A stretch of DNA of 13,757 bases from the NCBI GenBank assembly GCA_031413495.1, contig JANOFE010000086.1:1-13757 (forward strand), read 5' to 3'. Positions 1 through 6,102 of the stretch are shown piece after piece (positions within the stretch are counted from its first letter, which is position 1; each line of letters starts with the position of its first letter). The DNA comes from JACMNW01 sp031413495. Lineage in GTDB: Bacteria; Pseudomonadota; Alphaproteobacteria; Rhodobacterales; Rhodobacteraceae. The notes beneath the pieces are model-generated. The model had not been told where the DNA came from. It made no database searches and saw only the letters and a list, made by a program, of their open reading frames with translations. The position numbers and the translations under genes were made by a program.

Positions 1-177
1 TTCAAGCAACGGAACCATCGGTGCGGTTGCAATACCAAACGCCAAATTTTGCGAAACTGCTGTCATCTTCTTCCACGACTTCTGCCGAACCTCTGCCGTT
101 ATTGCCGCAACGGGTTACCACTTGTTTACCGCCAAAGGGCCATAGTCCGAAAAATGTGAAATAACTTTGGTTTTGAT
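1..177. other. Left-edge region without a confident gene
   Basis: This stretch is AT-richer than the rest of the window and has no ORF I can assign. On the minus strand a frame is open from 184 down to a TGA at 4-2. It has no ATG or TTG; a GTG at 121-119 would give about 39 residues containing an acidic patch and two cysteines. On the plus strand one frame is open from base 2 to a TAG at 143-145 and could be the tail of a gene entering from the left. Neither resembles FlgI or any other flagellar protein I recognise. A promoter for the following flgJ-like gene is expected here, but I see no convincing -35/-10, sigma-54 or CtrA site. Confidence 0.4.
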
Positions 178-450
178 ATGCGCATCAGCGACCCGGTGTT
201 ACCCCAAGCCCTGCCCCCCAAAGGCGATGCTCTTCGCAAACAGGCGCAAGCGCTGGAAGCGGCCTTTTTGGCCGAAATGTTGGCCCACACGGGGCTTGAT
301 GCGGCCAGCGAAGGCTTTGGTGGCGGCATCGGCGAAGATCAGTTTGGATCATTCTTACGCGAAGAACAGGCCAAGTTGATGGTTGCACGCGGGGGAATCG
401 GCCTTGGTGAAAGCCTTTTCCGCGCCCTGTCGGAGCGAAGCAATGACTGA
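178..450 (+). CDS. flgJ: Rod-binding protein, FlgJ N-terminal domain type (CheL-like)
   Basis: A 90-residue protein matching the rod-binding domain of FlgJ, known as CheL in some alphaproteobacteria. In enteric FlgJ this domain binds rod subunits and acts as a rod-cap/assembly factor, and a C-terminal muramidase domain opens the peptidoglycan. Here the muramidase is absent, as is usual in alphaproteobacteria. Visible hallmarks are the helix around residues 24-38 (LEAAFLAEML), a glycine-rich turn (GFGGGIGEDQF, about 46-56) and the terminal MVARGGIGLGESLFRAL block (about 67-83). The ATG at 178 is the only start after an in-frame TGA at 157-159. No clear Shine-Dalgarno sequence precedes it, which is odd for this window. 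The stop overlaps the start of the FlgN-like gene, suggesting coupled translation. Confidence 0.85.
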   Translation: MRISDPVLPQALPPKGDALRKQAQALEAAFLAEMLAHTGLDAASEGFGGGIGEDQFGSFLREEQAKLMVARGGIGLGESLFRALSERSND

Positions 451-775
451 TGTGATGCGTTTGGAACTGGCTTTGGACCGCGTTTATGCAGCACTTCTGG
501 TGGCAGATTTCAACGAACTTCCTAAAATTGTAACGGAAACGGAAGGTCTGTTGGCGGGTTTTGAAAGCCTGTCCGACACGGCGATTGCCATGCGCCTGCG
601 CCATAAGGCCAATCGCAATAGCCAATGTTTGCTAGCCGCAGCACGCGGGTTGCGCAATGCCCAGCGCCGAATGGCCGAAATGTCGGGCAGCACCACCGTT
701 CTTTCAACCTATACAAGCCTTGGCCAGCGGTCTGACATGGGCGTCGGCCCCGGCAGCCTGACCCAGCGGCTGTGA
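443..775 (+). CDS. FlgN-type flagellar export chaperone candidate
   Basis: A 110-residue, mostly helical protein. FlgN chaperones bind the hook-filament junction proteins FlgK and FlgL in the cytoplasm and deliver them to the export gate. The call rests on size, an alpha-helical profile with hydrophobic repeats (residues 5-80), the C-terminal LGQR segment (about 92-95) that I associate with alphaproteobacterial FlgN-like proteins, and the tight link to the rod-binding gene. The ATG at 443-445 overlaps the upstream TGA (448-450) and has GGAG at 432-435, seven bases before it. That supports this start over an upstream in-frame start at 383. FlgN proteins are poorly conserved, so the assignment is moderate; it could be an unrelated small flagellar accessory protein. 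Confidence 0.55.
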   Translation: MTDVMRLELALDRVYAALLVADFNELPKIVTETEGLLAGFESLSDTAIAMRLRHKANRNSQCLLAAARGLRNAQRRMAEMSGSTTVLSTYTSLGQRSDMGVGPGSLTQRL

Positions 776-829
776 GCAATCAATCAAATCCTAATCATTG
801 CAAAGGGTCGCCTTAGCAAAGCGTTAGAA

Positions 830-849
830 CTTCAGCCTCATTTCTGAAG
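830..849. repeat. Short inverted repeat upstream of flagellin
   Basis: CTTCAG (830-835) and CTGAAG (844-849) form a perfect 6-bp inverted repeat around an 8-base spacer, 54 bases after the FlgN-like stop and about 130 bases before the flagellin start. It has no following T-run. It could be a weak terminator of the flgJ-flgN transcript or a regulator-binding dyad for the flagellin promoter. A 6-bp dyad can arise by chance. Confidence 0.25.
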
Positions 850-916
850 GGGCATTCCAAGACGGGGTGGCGCGTCAGGGGCTACCTTCACGCATGGCAT
901 GAAAGCCTGTTTTGCC

Positions 917-924
917 GCCGATAA
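917..924 (+). promoter_or_regulatory. Sigma-28-like -10 element of the flagellin promoter
   Basis: GCCGATAA matches exactly the classical -10 sequence recognised by the flagellar sigma factor FliA (sigma-28). It lies 53 bases before the flagellin ATG, so transcription would start near 931 with a leader of about 47 bases. The partner -35 is poor: the canonical TAAA would begin near 898, where the sequence reads CATG, and the nearest A-rich word (TGAAA, 900-904) sits about three bases too close. The exact octamer and its position make it a reasonable candidate, but the missing -35 keeps confidence low. Confidence 0.4.
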
Positions 925-936
925 GGCTGGTTCACC

Positions 937-954
937 GCGCCGAGCGCAAAGCGC
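937..954 (+). repeat. Three phased GCGC words in the flagellin leader
   Basis: GCGC occurs at 937-940, 944-947 and 951-954, separated by CGA and AAA, giving an exact 7-base period. Because GCGC is self-complementary, the leader RNA could form alternative short hairpins: first with second, second with third, or first with third. It lies between the presumed transcription start and the ribosome binding site of the flagellin gene. The repeat is seen directly; any regulatory role is inference. Confidence 0.35.
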
Positions 955-977
955 AGGCCATAGATAAGGAAACGACA

Positions 978-2183
978 ATGTCGTCCATTTTGACCAATAC
1001 CGGTGCCATGGTTGCACTGCAGTCGATGAAAAGCATCAATAAAAACCTCGGCATGGTTCAGGCCGAAATTTCAACCGGTAAATCGGTGTCCAGCGCCAAG
1101 GATAACTCGGCCGTATGGGCGATTTCCAAGGTCATGGAATCCGATGTGAAGGGTTTTAAGGGCATCAGTGACAGTTTGGCACTGGGGTCTTCGACCGTAA
1201 CTGTTGCGCGCAAAGCATCTGAAACGGTGACGAACCTGTTGACGGAAATCAAAGGCAAGATCGTTGCGGCGCAGGAATCCAACGTGGACCGTGGCAAGAT
1301 TCAAACCGATATCGTGGCGCTGCGCGATCAGATCACGTCGGTGGTTGGTGCGGCACAATTCAACGGGCTGAACCTTGTTGACGGGTCGCAATCCACAGTC
1401 AACGTGCTGTCATCGTTGGATCGTAGCGGCACCAGCGTGACCTCCAGCAGCATCGCAATTGACGCGCAAAACCTGTCAACCACAGCGGGTGCTGCCTTGA
1501 CAGCCGGCGGCGGCACATTGAGCGCCGCCAGCGTATCTACAGGGACGCCACAAACCCTGAACGGCTTTGCGTTTCAGGGGGCTGGGGCTGCACTGGCAAA
1601 GAATGCACCAACTGCGGTACCTGGCACATTGACGGCGCTGATCGAGGGCGATCAGATCAGTCTGAAAATCGGCTCGACCGAAGGCAAGTATGTGGTGCAA
1701 AAAGGTGATACGGCGGATTCGTTGGTCAGCGGGCTGAAAAGTTCCCTAACCGCAAACGGCCTGTCAGACACCGATTTCACGCTGTCGCTGGGAACGGGCG
1801 CTTTGACCGTGGCCAACAATACCAACACGGCGGCAGCCCTGTCTATCTCAACAACCCGGGGGACCGGGGCGTTGGCGGGCCTGAACACCATTGATGTGGA
1901 AACAGCCCCCGCCGCAGCATTGACGGCAATCGAAGGCATGATCGATTCGTCGATTGATGCGGCTGCGTCTTTTGGTTCCGACCAAAAGCGGATCGAGATC
2001 CAGAAAGAATTTGTCGGTGAATTGACCGATGCGTTGAAAGCGGGGATCGGGTCGCTGGTGGATGCGGACATGGAAGAAGCATCGGCACGCCTGCAGTCGC
2101 TGCAGGTGCAACAGCAGCTTGGCACGCAGGCGCTGTCTATCGCCAATCAGGCGCCGCAGAACGTGCTGTCGCTGTTCCGGTAA
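978..2183 (+). CDS. fliC: Flagellin, filament subunit
   Basis: A 401-residue flagellin that polymerises outside the cell into the filament after export through the flagellar type III apparatus. Residues 1 to about 140 form the conserved N-terminal D0/D1 domain (SSILTNTGAMVALQSM near the start, AKDNSAVWAISKVMESDV around 38-55, and AQFNGLNLVDGS near 135-146). About 147-315 is a variable, alanine/threonine/serine-rich surface domain. The C-terminal D1/D0 helix ends in QQLGTQALSIANQAPQNVLSLFR-type sequence, typical of Rhodobacterales flagellins. I chose ATG 978 because AAGGA (966-970) lies seven bases upstream and the encoded start fits the family; an upstream TTG at 912 would add 22 unrelated residues covering the promoter. 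The next genes, flaF and flbT, regulate flagellin synthesis and secretion in relatives. Confidence 0.97.
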   Translation: MSSILTNTGAMVALQSMKSINKNLGMVQAEISTGKSVSSAKDNSAVWAISKVMESDVKGFKGISDSLALGSSTVTVARKASETVTNLLTEIKGKIVAAQESNVDRGKIQTDIVALRDQITSVVGAAQFNGLNLVDGSQSTVNVLSSLDRSGTSVTSSSIAIDAQNLSTTAGAALTAGGGTLSAASVSTGTPQTLNGFAFQGAGAALAKNAPTAVPGTLTALIEGDQISLKIGSTEGKYVVQKGDTADSLVSGLKSSLTANGLSDTDFTLSLGTGALTVANNTNTAAALSISTTRGTGALAGLNTIDVETAPAAALTAIEGMIDSSIDAAASFGSDQKRIEIQKEFVGELTDALKAGIGSLVDADMEEASARLQSLQVQQQLGTQALSIANQAPQNVLSLFR

Positions 2184-2192
2184 TGGCATCGG

Positions 2193-2218
2193 CTGGGGCG
2201 CCTGATCGGGTGCCCCAG
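2193..2218 (+). terminator. Stem-loop after the flagellin gene
   Basis: CTGGGGC (2193-2199) pairs perfectly with GCCCCAG (2212-2218), with one further G-T pair inside and a loop of about ten bases. It starts nine bases after the flagellin stop. A T-rich but interrupted stretch follows (TTCTCT, 2222-2227). This is a good candidate for a terminator, a partial attenuator or an mRNA 3'-end stabiliser that would give much more flagellin than flaF-flbT message. The lack of a clean T-run leaves open which of these it is. Confidence 0.6.
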
Positions 2219-2278
2219 ACACTTCTCTGATCGCAACTGCCACCGGCTCCATCGCCCTTTGCCCGAAAGACCCCATTC

Positions 2279-2656
2279 GTGAACACACATAACATGGCAC
2301 ATACGGCCTATGGCCGCCCGCAAACTCCGGTGCGGTCACAGCGCAGCATCGAATACGACCTGTTCGCCCGCGTCACCAAACGGCTGACCGCCGCATGGGC
2401 CGCCCGCGCCCAGGATTTTGCGGGCCTTGTGCGCGCTTTGCACGACAACACCACCATGTGGCGCACGCTGGCATCCGATGTGGCCGAGCCTGAAAATGGC
2501 CTGCCAAAGGCGCTGCGTGCCCGGCTGTTTTATCTGTATGAATTCACTGCCCAGCACAGCCCGAAAATTCTGGAAGATCAGGCCAGTATCGAGGTGTTGG
2601 TTGATATCAACACCGCCGTCATGCGCGGCTTGCGTGGTGAGGGTACGGGGATATGA
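2279..2656 (+). CDS. flaF: Flagellar biosynthesis regulator FlaF
   Basis: A 125-residue protein of the FlaF family. In Caulobacter and other alphaproteobacteria FlaF supports flagellin production and secretion and acts opposite FlbT in coupling flagellin translation to assembly. Recognisable blocks are the N-terminal NMAHTAYG, the segment EYDLFARVTKRL (25-36), GLPKALRARLFYLYEF (74-89) and the C-terminal NTAVMRGLRG (111-120). I prefer the GTG at 2279 over the ATG at 2294 because family members begin with a similar MNxxxMAxxAY stretch and a weak purine-rich GAAAGA lies eight bases upstream; nothing SD-like precedes 2294. Its last codons overlap the flbT start by ATGA, so the two are translationally coupled. 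Confidence 0.9.
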   Translation: MNTHNMAHTAYGRPQTPVRSQRSIEYDLFARVTKRLTAAWAARAQDFAGLVRALHDNTTMWRTLASDVAEPENGLPKALRARLFYLYEFTAQHSPKILEDQASIEVLVDINTAVMRGLRGEGTGI

Positions 2657-3057
2657 GCGGCTTGGTCCTGAAACTTGGCCCGCATGAGCGGGTTTTAATC
2701 AACGGTGCCGTGATCGAAAACGGTGAACGCCGCTCTCGTCTGGCCGTGATGACGCCAAACGCCAATATTTTGCGCCTGCGCGATGCCATTCACCCCGAAG
2801 AAGTGAATACCCCGGTGCGCCGTGTCTGCTATATCGCGCAACTGGTGCTGTCAGGCGATGCGGCCCCTGCCGACGCCCGCATGCAATTGCTGCGCGGTAT
2901 CGAACAGCTAAGTCAGGTGTTGATCGACTATGACAGCCGCAATCTGCTGTCTCAGGCGACGGCGGCTGTGCTGGAAGATCAACATTATCAGGTGCTAAAG
3001 GCTTTGCGCAGTCTGCTTCCGCGCGAAGAACGGCTGCTGGCCGCGCGGCCCGCATGA
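2653..3057 (+). CDS. flbT: Flagellin synthesis repressor FlbT
   Basis: A 134-residue FlbT-family protein. In Caulobacter FlbT binds the 5' untranslated region of flagellin mRNA and promotes its decay until the hook is complete; in some other alphaproteobacteria it acts positively. The N-terminal beta-rich core is clear: LVLKLGPHERVLINGAVIEN (4-23) followed by TPNANILRLRDAIHPEE (34-50). The rest is helical, with an ALRSLLPRE-type tail. The start overlaps flaF by four bases (ATGA, 2653-2656). The neighbouring flagellin has a short leader with a phased repeat, a plausible target, although this is inferred from other species. Confidence 0.93.
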   Translation: MSGLVLKLGPHERVLINGAVIENGERRSRLAVMTPNANILRLRDAIHPEEVNTPVRRVCYIAQLVLSGDAAPADARMQLLRGIEQLSQVLIDYDSRNLLSQATAAVLEDQHYQVLKALRSLLPREERLLAARPA

Positions 3058-3064
3058 GGGTGCG

Positions 3065-3880
3065 ATGACCTTTTCGCCGATCGTACCCTTTGGTGGCTTT
3101 GCGGGTTGGGCGTTTCTGAAACGCACAATGCCCGCCCAGCGCGCCACCTTTGACACGACGGCCACGCTGAAGCGGGAAGAAGACTATTTCCGCGCCAACA
3201 TCGGCAAGGTCAACTCTGCCGAAGATCTGGTAAAAGACCGCCGTCTGTTGCAAGTGGCGCTTGGGGCTTACGGGTTGGAAAGCGATATCAACAACAAGTA
3301 TTTCATCAAAAAGGTGTTGGCGGACGGCACTTTGACGGACGGAGCTTTGGCCAACCGACTTGCCAACAAACAGTATGAAAAACTGTCTGCCGCTTTTGGC
3401 TTTGGCGATTTTTCTACGCCCCGCAACAAGCTGTCGGATTTTGCGGATAAAACGCTTGCGCTATACAAGGAACGGCAGTTTGAAACAGCTGTTGGCGATC
3501 AAAACAGCGATTACCGGATCGCGATGAACGCAGAACGTGAATTGCCGGCGCTGGCCAAAAAGTCCGGCAGCGAAGACACACTTTGGTACACGGTGCTTGG
3601 TAATATCCCGCTGCGCCGGGTGTTTGAACGTGCGCTGGGCCTGCCGCAAAGCTTTGGCACCATTGATCTTGATCAGCAACTCTCAACAATGAAAACCCGG
3701 CTTGAGGCGCGGTTCGGATCAGATTCCGTGCGCCAGTTTTCCGACCCGGCAAAGGTTGAAAGCATCATTCGCCGCTTTTTGGTGCAATCTGATGTGGCAA
3801 ATGCGTCTGCCGGGTCATCGCGCGCATCTGCCGCCTTACAACTGCTGCAATCGGGCGGGTTCAGAACCAAATCGTTTTGA
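3065..3880 (+). CDS. DUF1217 family flagellar-cluster protein
   Basis: A 271-residue soluble protein that I recognise as a DUF1217-type protein common in alphaproteobacterial flagellar clusters. No biochemical function can be assigned from the sequence. Visible features are the DYFRANIGKVNSAEDLVKDR block (about 39-58), a LLQVALGAYGLESDINNKYF segment (60-79) with an FIKKVLADGT continuation, and a long charged helical middle. There is no signal peptide or membrane segment, so it is probably cytoplasmic or exported by the flagellar system. GAGG at 3056-3059 overlaps the flbT stop and serves as its ribosome binding site, placing it in the flaF-flbT operon. It converges on fliI with only 28 bases between stop codons. 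Confidence 0.8.
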   Translation: MTFSPIVPFGGFAGWAFLKRTMPAQRATFDTTATLKREEDYFRANIGKVNSAEDLVKDRRLLQVALGAYGLESDINNKYFIKKVLADGTLTDGALANRLANKQYEKLSAAFGFGDFSTPRNKLSDFADKTLALYKERQFETAVGDQNSDYRIAMNAERELPALAKKSGSEDTLWYTVLGNIPLRRVFERALGLPQSFGTIDLDQQLSTMKTRLEARFGSDSVRQFSDPAKVESIIRRFLVQSDVANASAGSSRASAALQLLQSGGFRTKSF

Positions 3881-3897
3881 ACAGATACGCAAATCTG
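3860..3897. terminator. Two small stem-loops between converging DUF1217 and fliI
   Basis: TTCAGAAC (3860-3867) pairs with GTTTTGAA (3874-3881) with one G-U wobble and a six-base loop, spanning the DUF1217 stop codon. Immediately after it, CAGAT (3882-3886) pairs with ATCTG (3893-3897). Both are AT-rich and weak. Sitting exactly at a convergent junction they are candidates for transcript ends in both directions, but there is no T-run. Confidence 0.3.
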
Positions 3898-3908
3898 AAG
3901 GTTGCAGT

Positions 3909-5231
3909 TTATGTCCCGTTTGATTGCAAGGCCTCAGCCAGCCGCGCAAAACTGCCTTCAATCCCGGTTTCAGGTGCCGCCTCGGCCAGATAGGCATCCA
4001 ATGCAGGCCAAACCTTGATCGCCCTATCCACCAGCGGATCAGACCCCGGCACATAAAGCCCGGCTTGTATCATCATTTCCGCCCGGTCCCATGCGCCCAG
4101 CAATCGCCGCGCCTCGGCAATCAGCAGGTTTTCATCCGCCGTTGCCGCATCGGGCAGGCTGCGTGACACTGACCGCAACAGATCAATCGCCGGATAGCGC
4201 CCGCGTTCAGCGATTTTGCGGTCCATCACAACATGGCCGTCCAAGACACCGCGCAAAATATCTGCCACCGGTTCATCCATGTCCGACCCCGGCACCAGAA
4301 CCGAAAACACCCCTGTAATATCGCCCGACCCTTCCGGCCCCGGCCCGGATCGTTCTGCCAAAGACATGATCGCATGTGAAACCGATGGCGGGTAGCCGCG
4401 CAAACTGGGCTCTTCGCCCCCTGCCAACGCAATCTCGCGGTGGGCTTCGGCAAAACGGGTGATGCTGTCTGCCAGAAACAGCACCTGCAAACCCTGATCG
4501 CGGAAATGTTCGGCCACGGCCATCGCGGCCCAAGCACAGCGACGACGCAAAAGCGGCGATTGATCGGATGTGGCAGTAACCACCACAGACCGTGCCATGC
4601 CCGCAGGCCCAAGCACTTTTTCAGTAAACTCGCGCAGTTCCCGCCCGCGTTCACCGATAAGCGCAATCACCACCACATCAGCGGCCACACCTTGCGCAAA
4701 CTTGGCCAGAAGCGACGATTTACCAACACCCGAGCCCGCAAAAAGCCCGATTCTCTGCCCGCGCGCCAATGGCAACAGCGTATCAAACACCGCCACCCCG
4801 GTTTCCAGACGCGGGCCGATGCGGCGGCGGGTGGCAGCAGCGGGAGCATCAGCACGCAAAGCGCGTGGATTTGCGCCGCGCTGCAACGGGCGCCCATCAA
4901 GCGGGCGGCCCATCGGATCAATGATCCGGCCAATCCAACTGTCATCGGGCGAAATGTCGGCGGCACCTACCAGATCAACCGCATCGCCGATGGCAAGTCC
5001 TTCGGCAGAACCATCAGGCAAAATAGTGGCTCCGTCCCGCGATAGGCGCAGCACCTCGCCGCCAATACTGCCCGCGGTGCCACGGATCAAAACCCGGTCA
5101 CCCAAGGTCGCAGCGCGCTGCAACCCGGTCACCCGCAAGGTGCCGCGCCCCAGTTCCACCACTCGACCAATACGGGTGGTCAGCGGGACATTCGCTATTT
5201 CAGACACCAGATTTGCAAAAATATCGGCCAC
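3909..5231 (-). CDS. fliI: Flagellum-specific export ATPase FliI
   Basis: A 440-residue cytoplasmic ATPase related to the F1 beta subunit. It forms a hexamer under the export gate and helps load rod, hook and filament substrates. The Walker A loop AGSGVGKS is at about 165-172, GERGRE follows near 193-198, and the Walker B strand VLFLADS (about 250-256) leads into the conserved SITRFAEAHREIALA. The YPPSVS and DGHVVMDRKIAERGRYPAIDLL blocks are also present. I chose GTG at 5231 because AGGGAG lies five to ten bases upstream and the length then fits FliI; extending to 5366 would add 45 unrelated residues that run into flgB. Unlike most clusters, no standard FliJ gene adjoins it and it is transcribed against both neighbours. 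Confidence 0.95.
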   Translation of the reverse strand: MADIFANLVSEIANVPLTTRIGRVVELGRGTLRVTGLQRAATLGDRVLIRGTAGSIGGEVLRLSRDGATILPDGSAEGLAIGDAVDLVGAADISPDDSWIGRIIDPMGRPLDGRPLQRGANPRALRADAPAAATRRRIGPRLETGVAVFDTLLPLARGQRIGLFAGSGVGKSSLLAKFAQGVAADVVVIALIGERGRELREFTEKVLGPAGMARSVVVTATSDQSPLLRRRCAWAAMAVAEHFRDQGLQVLFLADSITRFAEAHREIALAGGEEPSLRGYPPSVSHAIMSLAERSGPGPEGSGDITGVFSVLVPGSDMDEPVADILRGVLDGHVVMDRKIAERGRYPAIDLLRSVSRSLPDAATADENLLIAEARRLLGAWDRAEMMIQAGLYVPGSDPLVDRAIKVWPALDAYLAEAAPETGIEGSFARLAEALQSNGT

Positions 5232-5315
5232 GGGAATCTCCCTTTGTTCTTCGCTTACTCTTTCTAAAGGAATCACCCTTAAGCCTTGGTGAAGTTGGTC
5301 GAGGGAGAAGCCCCG
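5232..5315. promoter_or_regulatory. Divergent fliI / flgB promoter region
   Basis: These 84 bases separate two divergent flagellar transcripts, so promoters for both should lie here or just inside the genes. TTAA-N7-TGAA at 5279-5293 differs by one base from the CtrA box TTAA-N7-TTAA; CtrA controls flagellar genes in many alphaproteobacteria. Its distance fits the -35 region of a fliI promoter better than that of flgB, whose start is only 22 bases away. Ribosome binding sites are strong on both sides: AGGGAG for fliI and GAGGGAGA (5301-5308) for flgB. Confidence 0.45.
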
Positions 5316-5699
5316 ATGTTTGAGAAACTCGAAATCACCGCGATGGCGCAGGCCATGGCATCCCATGCGGGGGCACGCCTAGGGGCGATTTCCCAGAACA
5401 TGGCGAACGCCGATACGCCGGGTTACAAGGCGCGCGATGTGGCCGATTTTACCACGGTGTGGGAGGCAAGCCATGGCGGTGCCATGCGGTCCACGCGCGC
5501 AGGGCATCTTGGCGCTGACGCGCAAACCATGACGGCAGTTGCCATTTCCGGCAGCGGCGCATCCGCCCCCAACGGCAATTCGGTGTCCTTGGAAGGTGAG
5601 ATGGTCAAAGCGGTGGAAGTGCGCCAGCAGCACGACATGGCGCTGGCGATCTACCGCAACACATCGGCCATCATCCGCGCCTCGCTTGGTCGGCGGTAG
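5316..5699 (+). CDS. flgB: Flagellar proximal rod protein FlgB
   Basis: A 127-residue rod subunit, exported into the periplasm, that builds the proximal rod on FliE. The rod/hook signature NMANADTPGYKARD is at 28-41, and the C-terminal D0 helix (VRQQHDMALAIYRNTSAII, about 102-120) closes the protein. The central region is short and glycine/serine-rich, as usual for FlgB. ATG 5316 is supported by GAGGGAGA seven bases upstream; an upstream TTG at 5286 would add ten residues of no family character. It is the first gene of the long plus-strand operon and is followed by flgC after ten bases. Confidence 0.95.
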   Translation: MFEKLEITAMAQAMASHAGARLGAISQNMANADTPGYKARDVADFTTVWEASHGGAMRSTRAGHLGADAQTMTAVAISGSGASAPNGNSVSLEGEMVKAVEVRQQHDMALAIYRNTSAIIRASLGRR

Positions 5700-5709
5700 G
5701 GGGGCATAG

Positions 5710-6090
5710 ATGAGCGATCTTTTGAAATCTTTGGCTTTCGCCGCATCGGGAATGGAGGCGCAATCCATGCGGTTGCGCCATGTGTCCGAGAACATCGCAA
5801 ACGCCGATACCCCCGGTTACCACCGCAAAACCATGGCATTTGATGCGTCCAGTGAAACTGGGCTGGTAGTGGCGGGGCCGGTGAAACTGGACCGCAGTGA
5901 ATTGGTTAAAATCTACGATCCGGGCCATCCGTTGGCCGATGCAACCGGTCACTATGATGGATCGAATGTCGATCTGGTGATCGAAATCGCTGATGCGCGC
6001 GAAGCGCAGCGCAGCTACGAGGCGAACCTGAAGATGTTCGATCAGGCGCGGCAAATGACGCAAAGCCTGTTCGAATTGTTGCGAAGGTAG
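5710..6090 (+). CDS. flgC: Flagellar proximal rod protein FlgC
   Basis: A 126-residue proximal rod subunit that assembles with FlgB and FlgF. It has the N-terminal SLAFAASGMEAQSMRL helix, the signature NIANADTPGYHRK (28-40) and the C-terminal helix beginning near AQRSYEANLKMFDQARQM (about 99-116). The size is close to other FlgC proteins. The run of G bases at 5699-5704, five bases before the ATG, is its ribosome binding site. FliE follows after 12 bases, matching the usual flgB-flgC-fliE order. Confidence 0.95.
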   Translation: MSDLLKSLAFAASGMEAQSMRLRHVSENIANADTPGYHRKTMAFDASSETGLVVAGPVKLDRSELVKIYDPGHPLADATGHYDGSNVDLVIEIADAREAQRSYEANLKMFDQARQMTQSLFELLRR

Positions 6091-6102
6091 AAAGGGTCCA
6101 GA

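Noticed and set aside
185..625. 146-residue minus-strand ORF opposite the flgJ/flgN-like genes
   Set aside because: It is antisense to two genes with family-like sequence and shows no recognisable motif; long antisense frames are expected in this GC-rich codon usage.
813..827. TTAG-N7-TTAG as a CtrA box upstream of flagellin
   Set aside because: Two mismatches from TTAA-N7-TTAA and about 90 bases from the likely -10; too degenerate to list as a site.
895..921. Possible sigma-54 site (TGGCAT ... TTGC) before flagellin
   Set aside because: The TGG and TTGC elements are six bases too far apart for a -24/-12 promoter.
912..977. TTG-initiated 22-residue N-terminal extension of flagellin
   Set aside because: It covers the promoter-like region, has no family similarity, and ATG 978 has a good ribosome binding site and the standard flagellin start.
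1652..2146. 164-residue minus-strand ORF inside flagellin
   Set aside because: Mirror of the repetitive Ala/Ser/Thr codons of flagellin; Ser/Val-rich with no motif.
2699..3253. 184-residue minus-strand ORF across flbT and DUF1217
   Set aside because: Antisense to flbT and the start of DUF1217; no credible protein features.
4570..5292. 240-residue plus-strand ORF opposite fliI
   Set aside because: Ser/Pro/Arg-rich translation typical of an antisense shadow; fliI has all ATPase motifs.
5232..5366. 45-residue N-terminal extension of FliI to 5366
   Set aside because: It would overlap flgB, has no family similarity, and the GTG at 5231 has a strong ribosome binding site.
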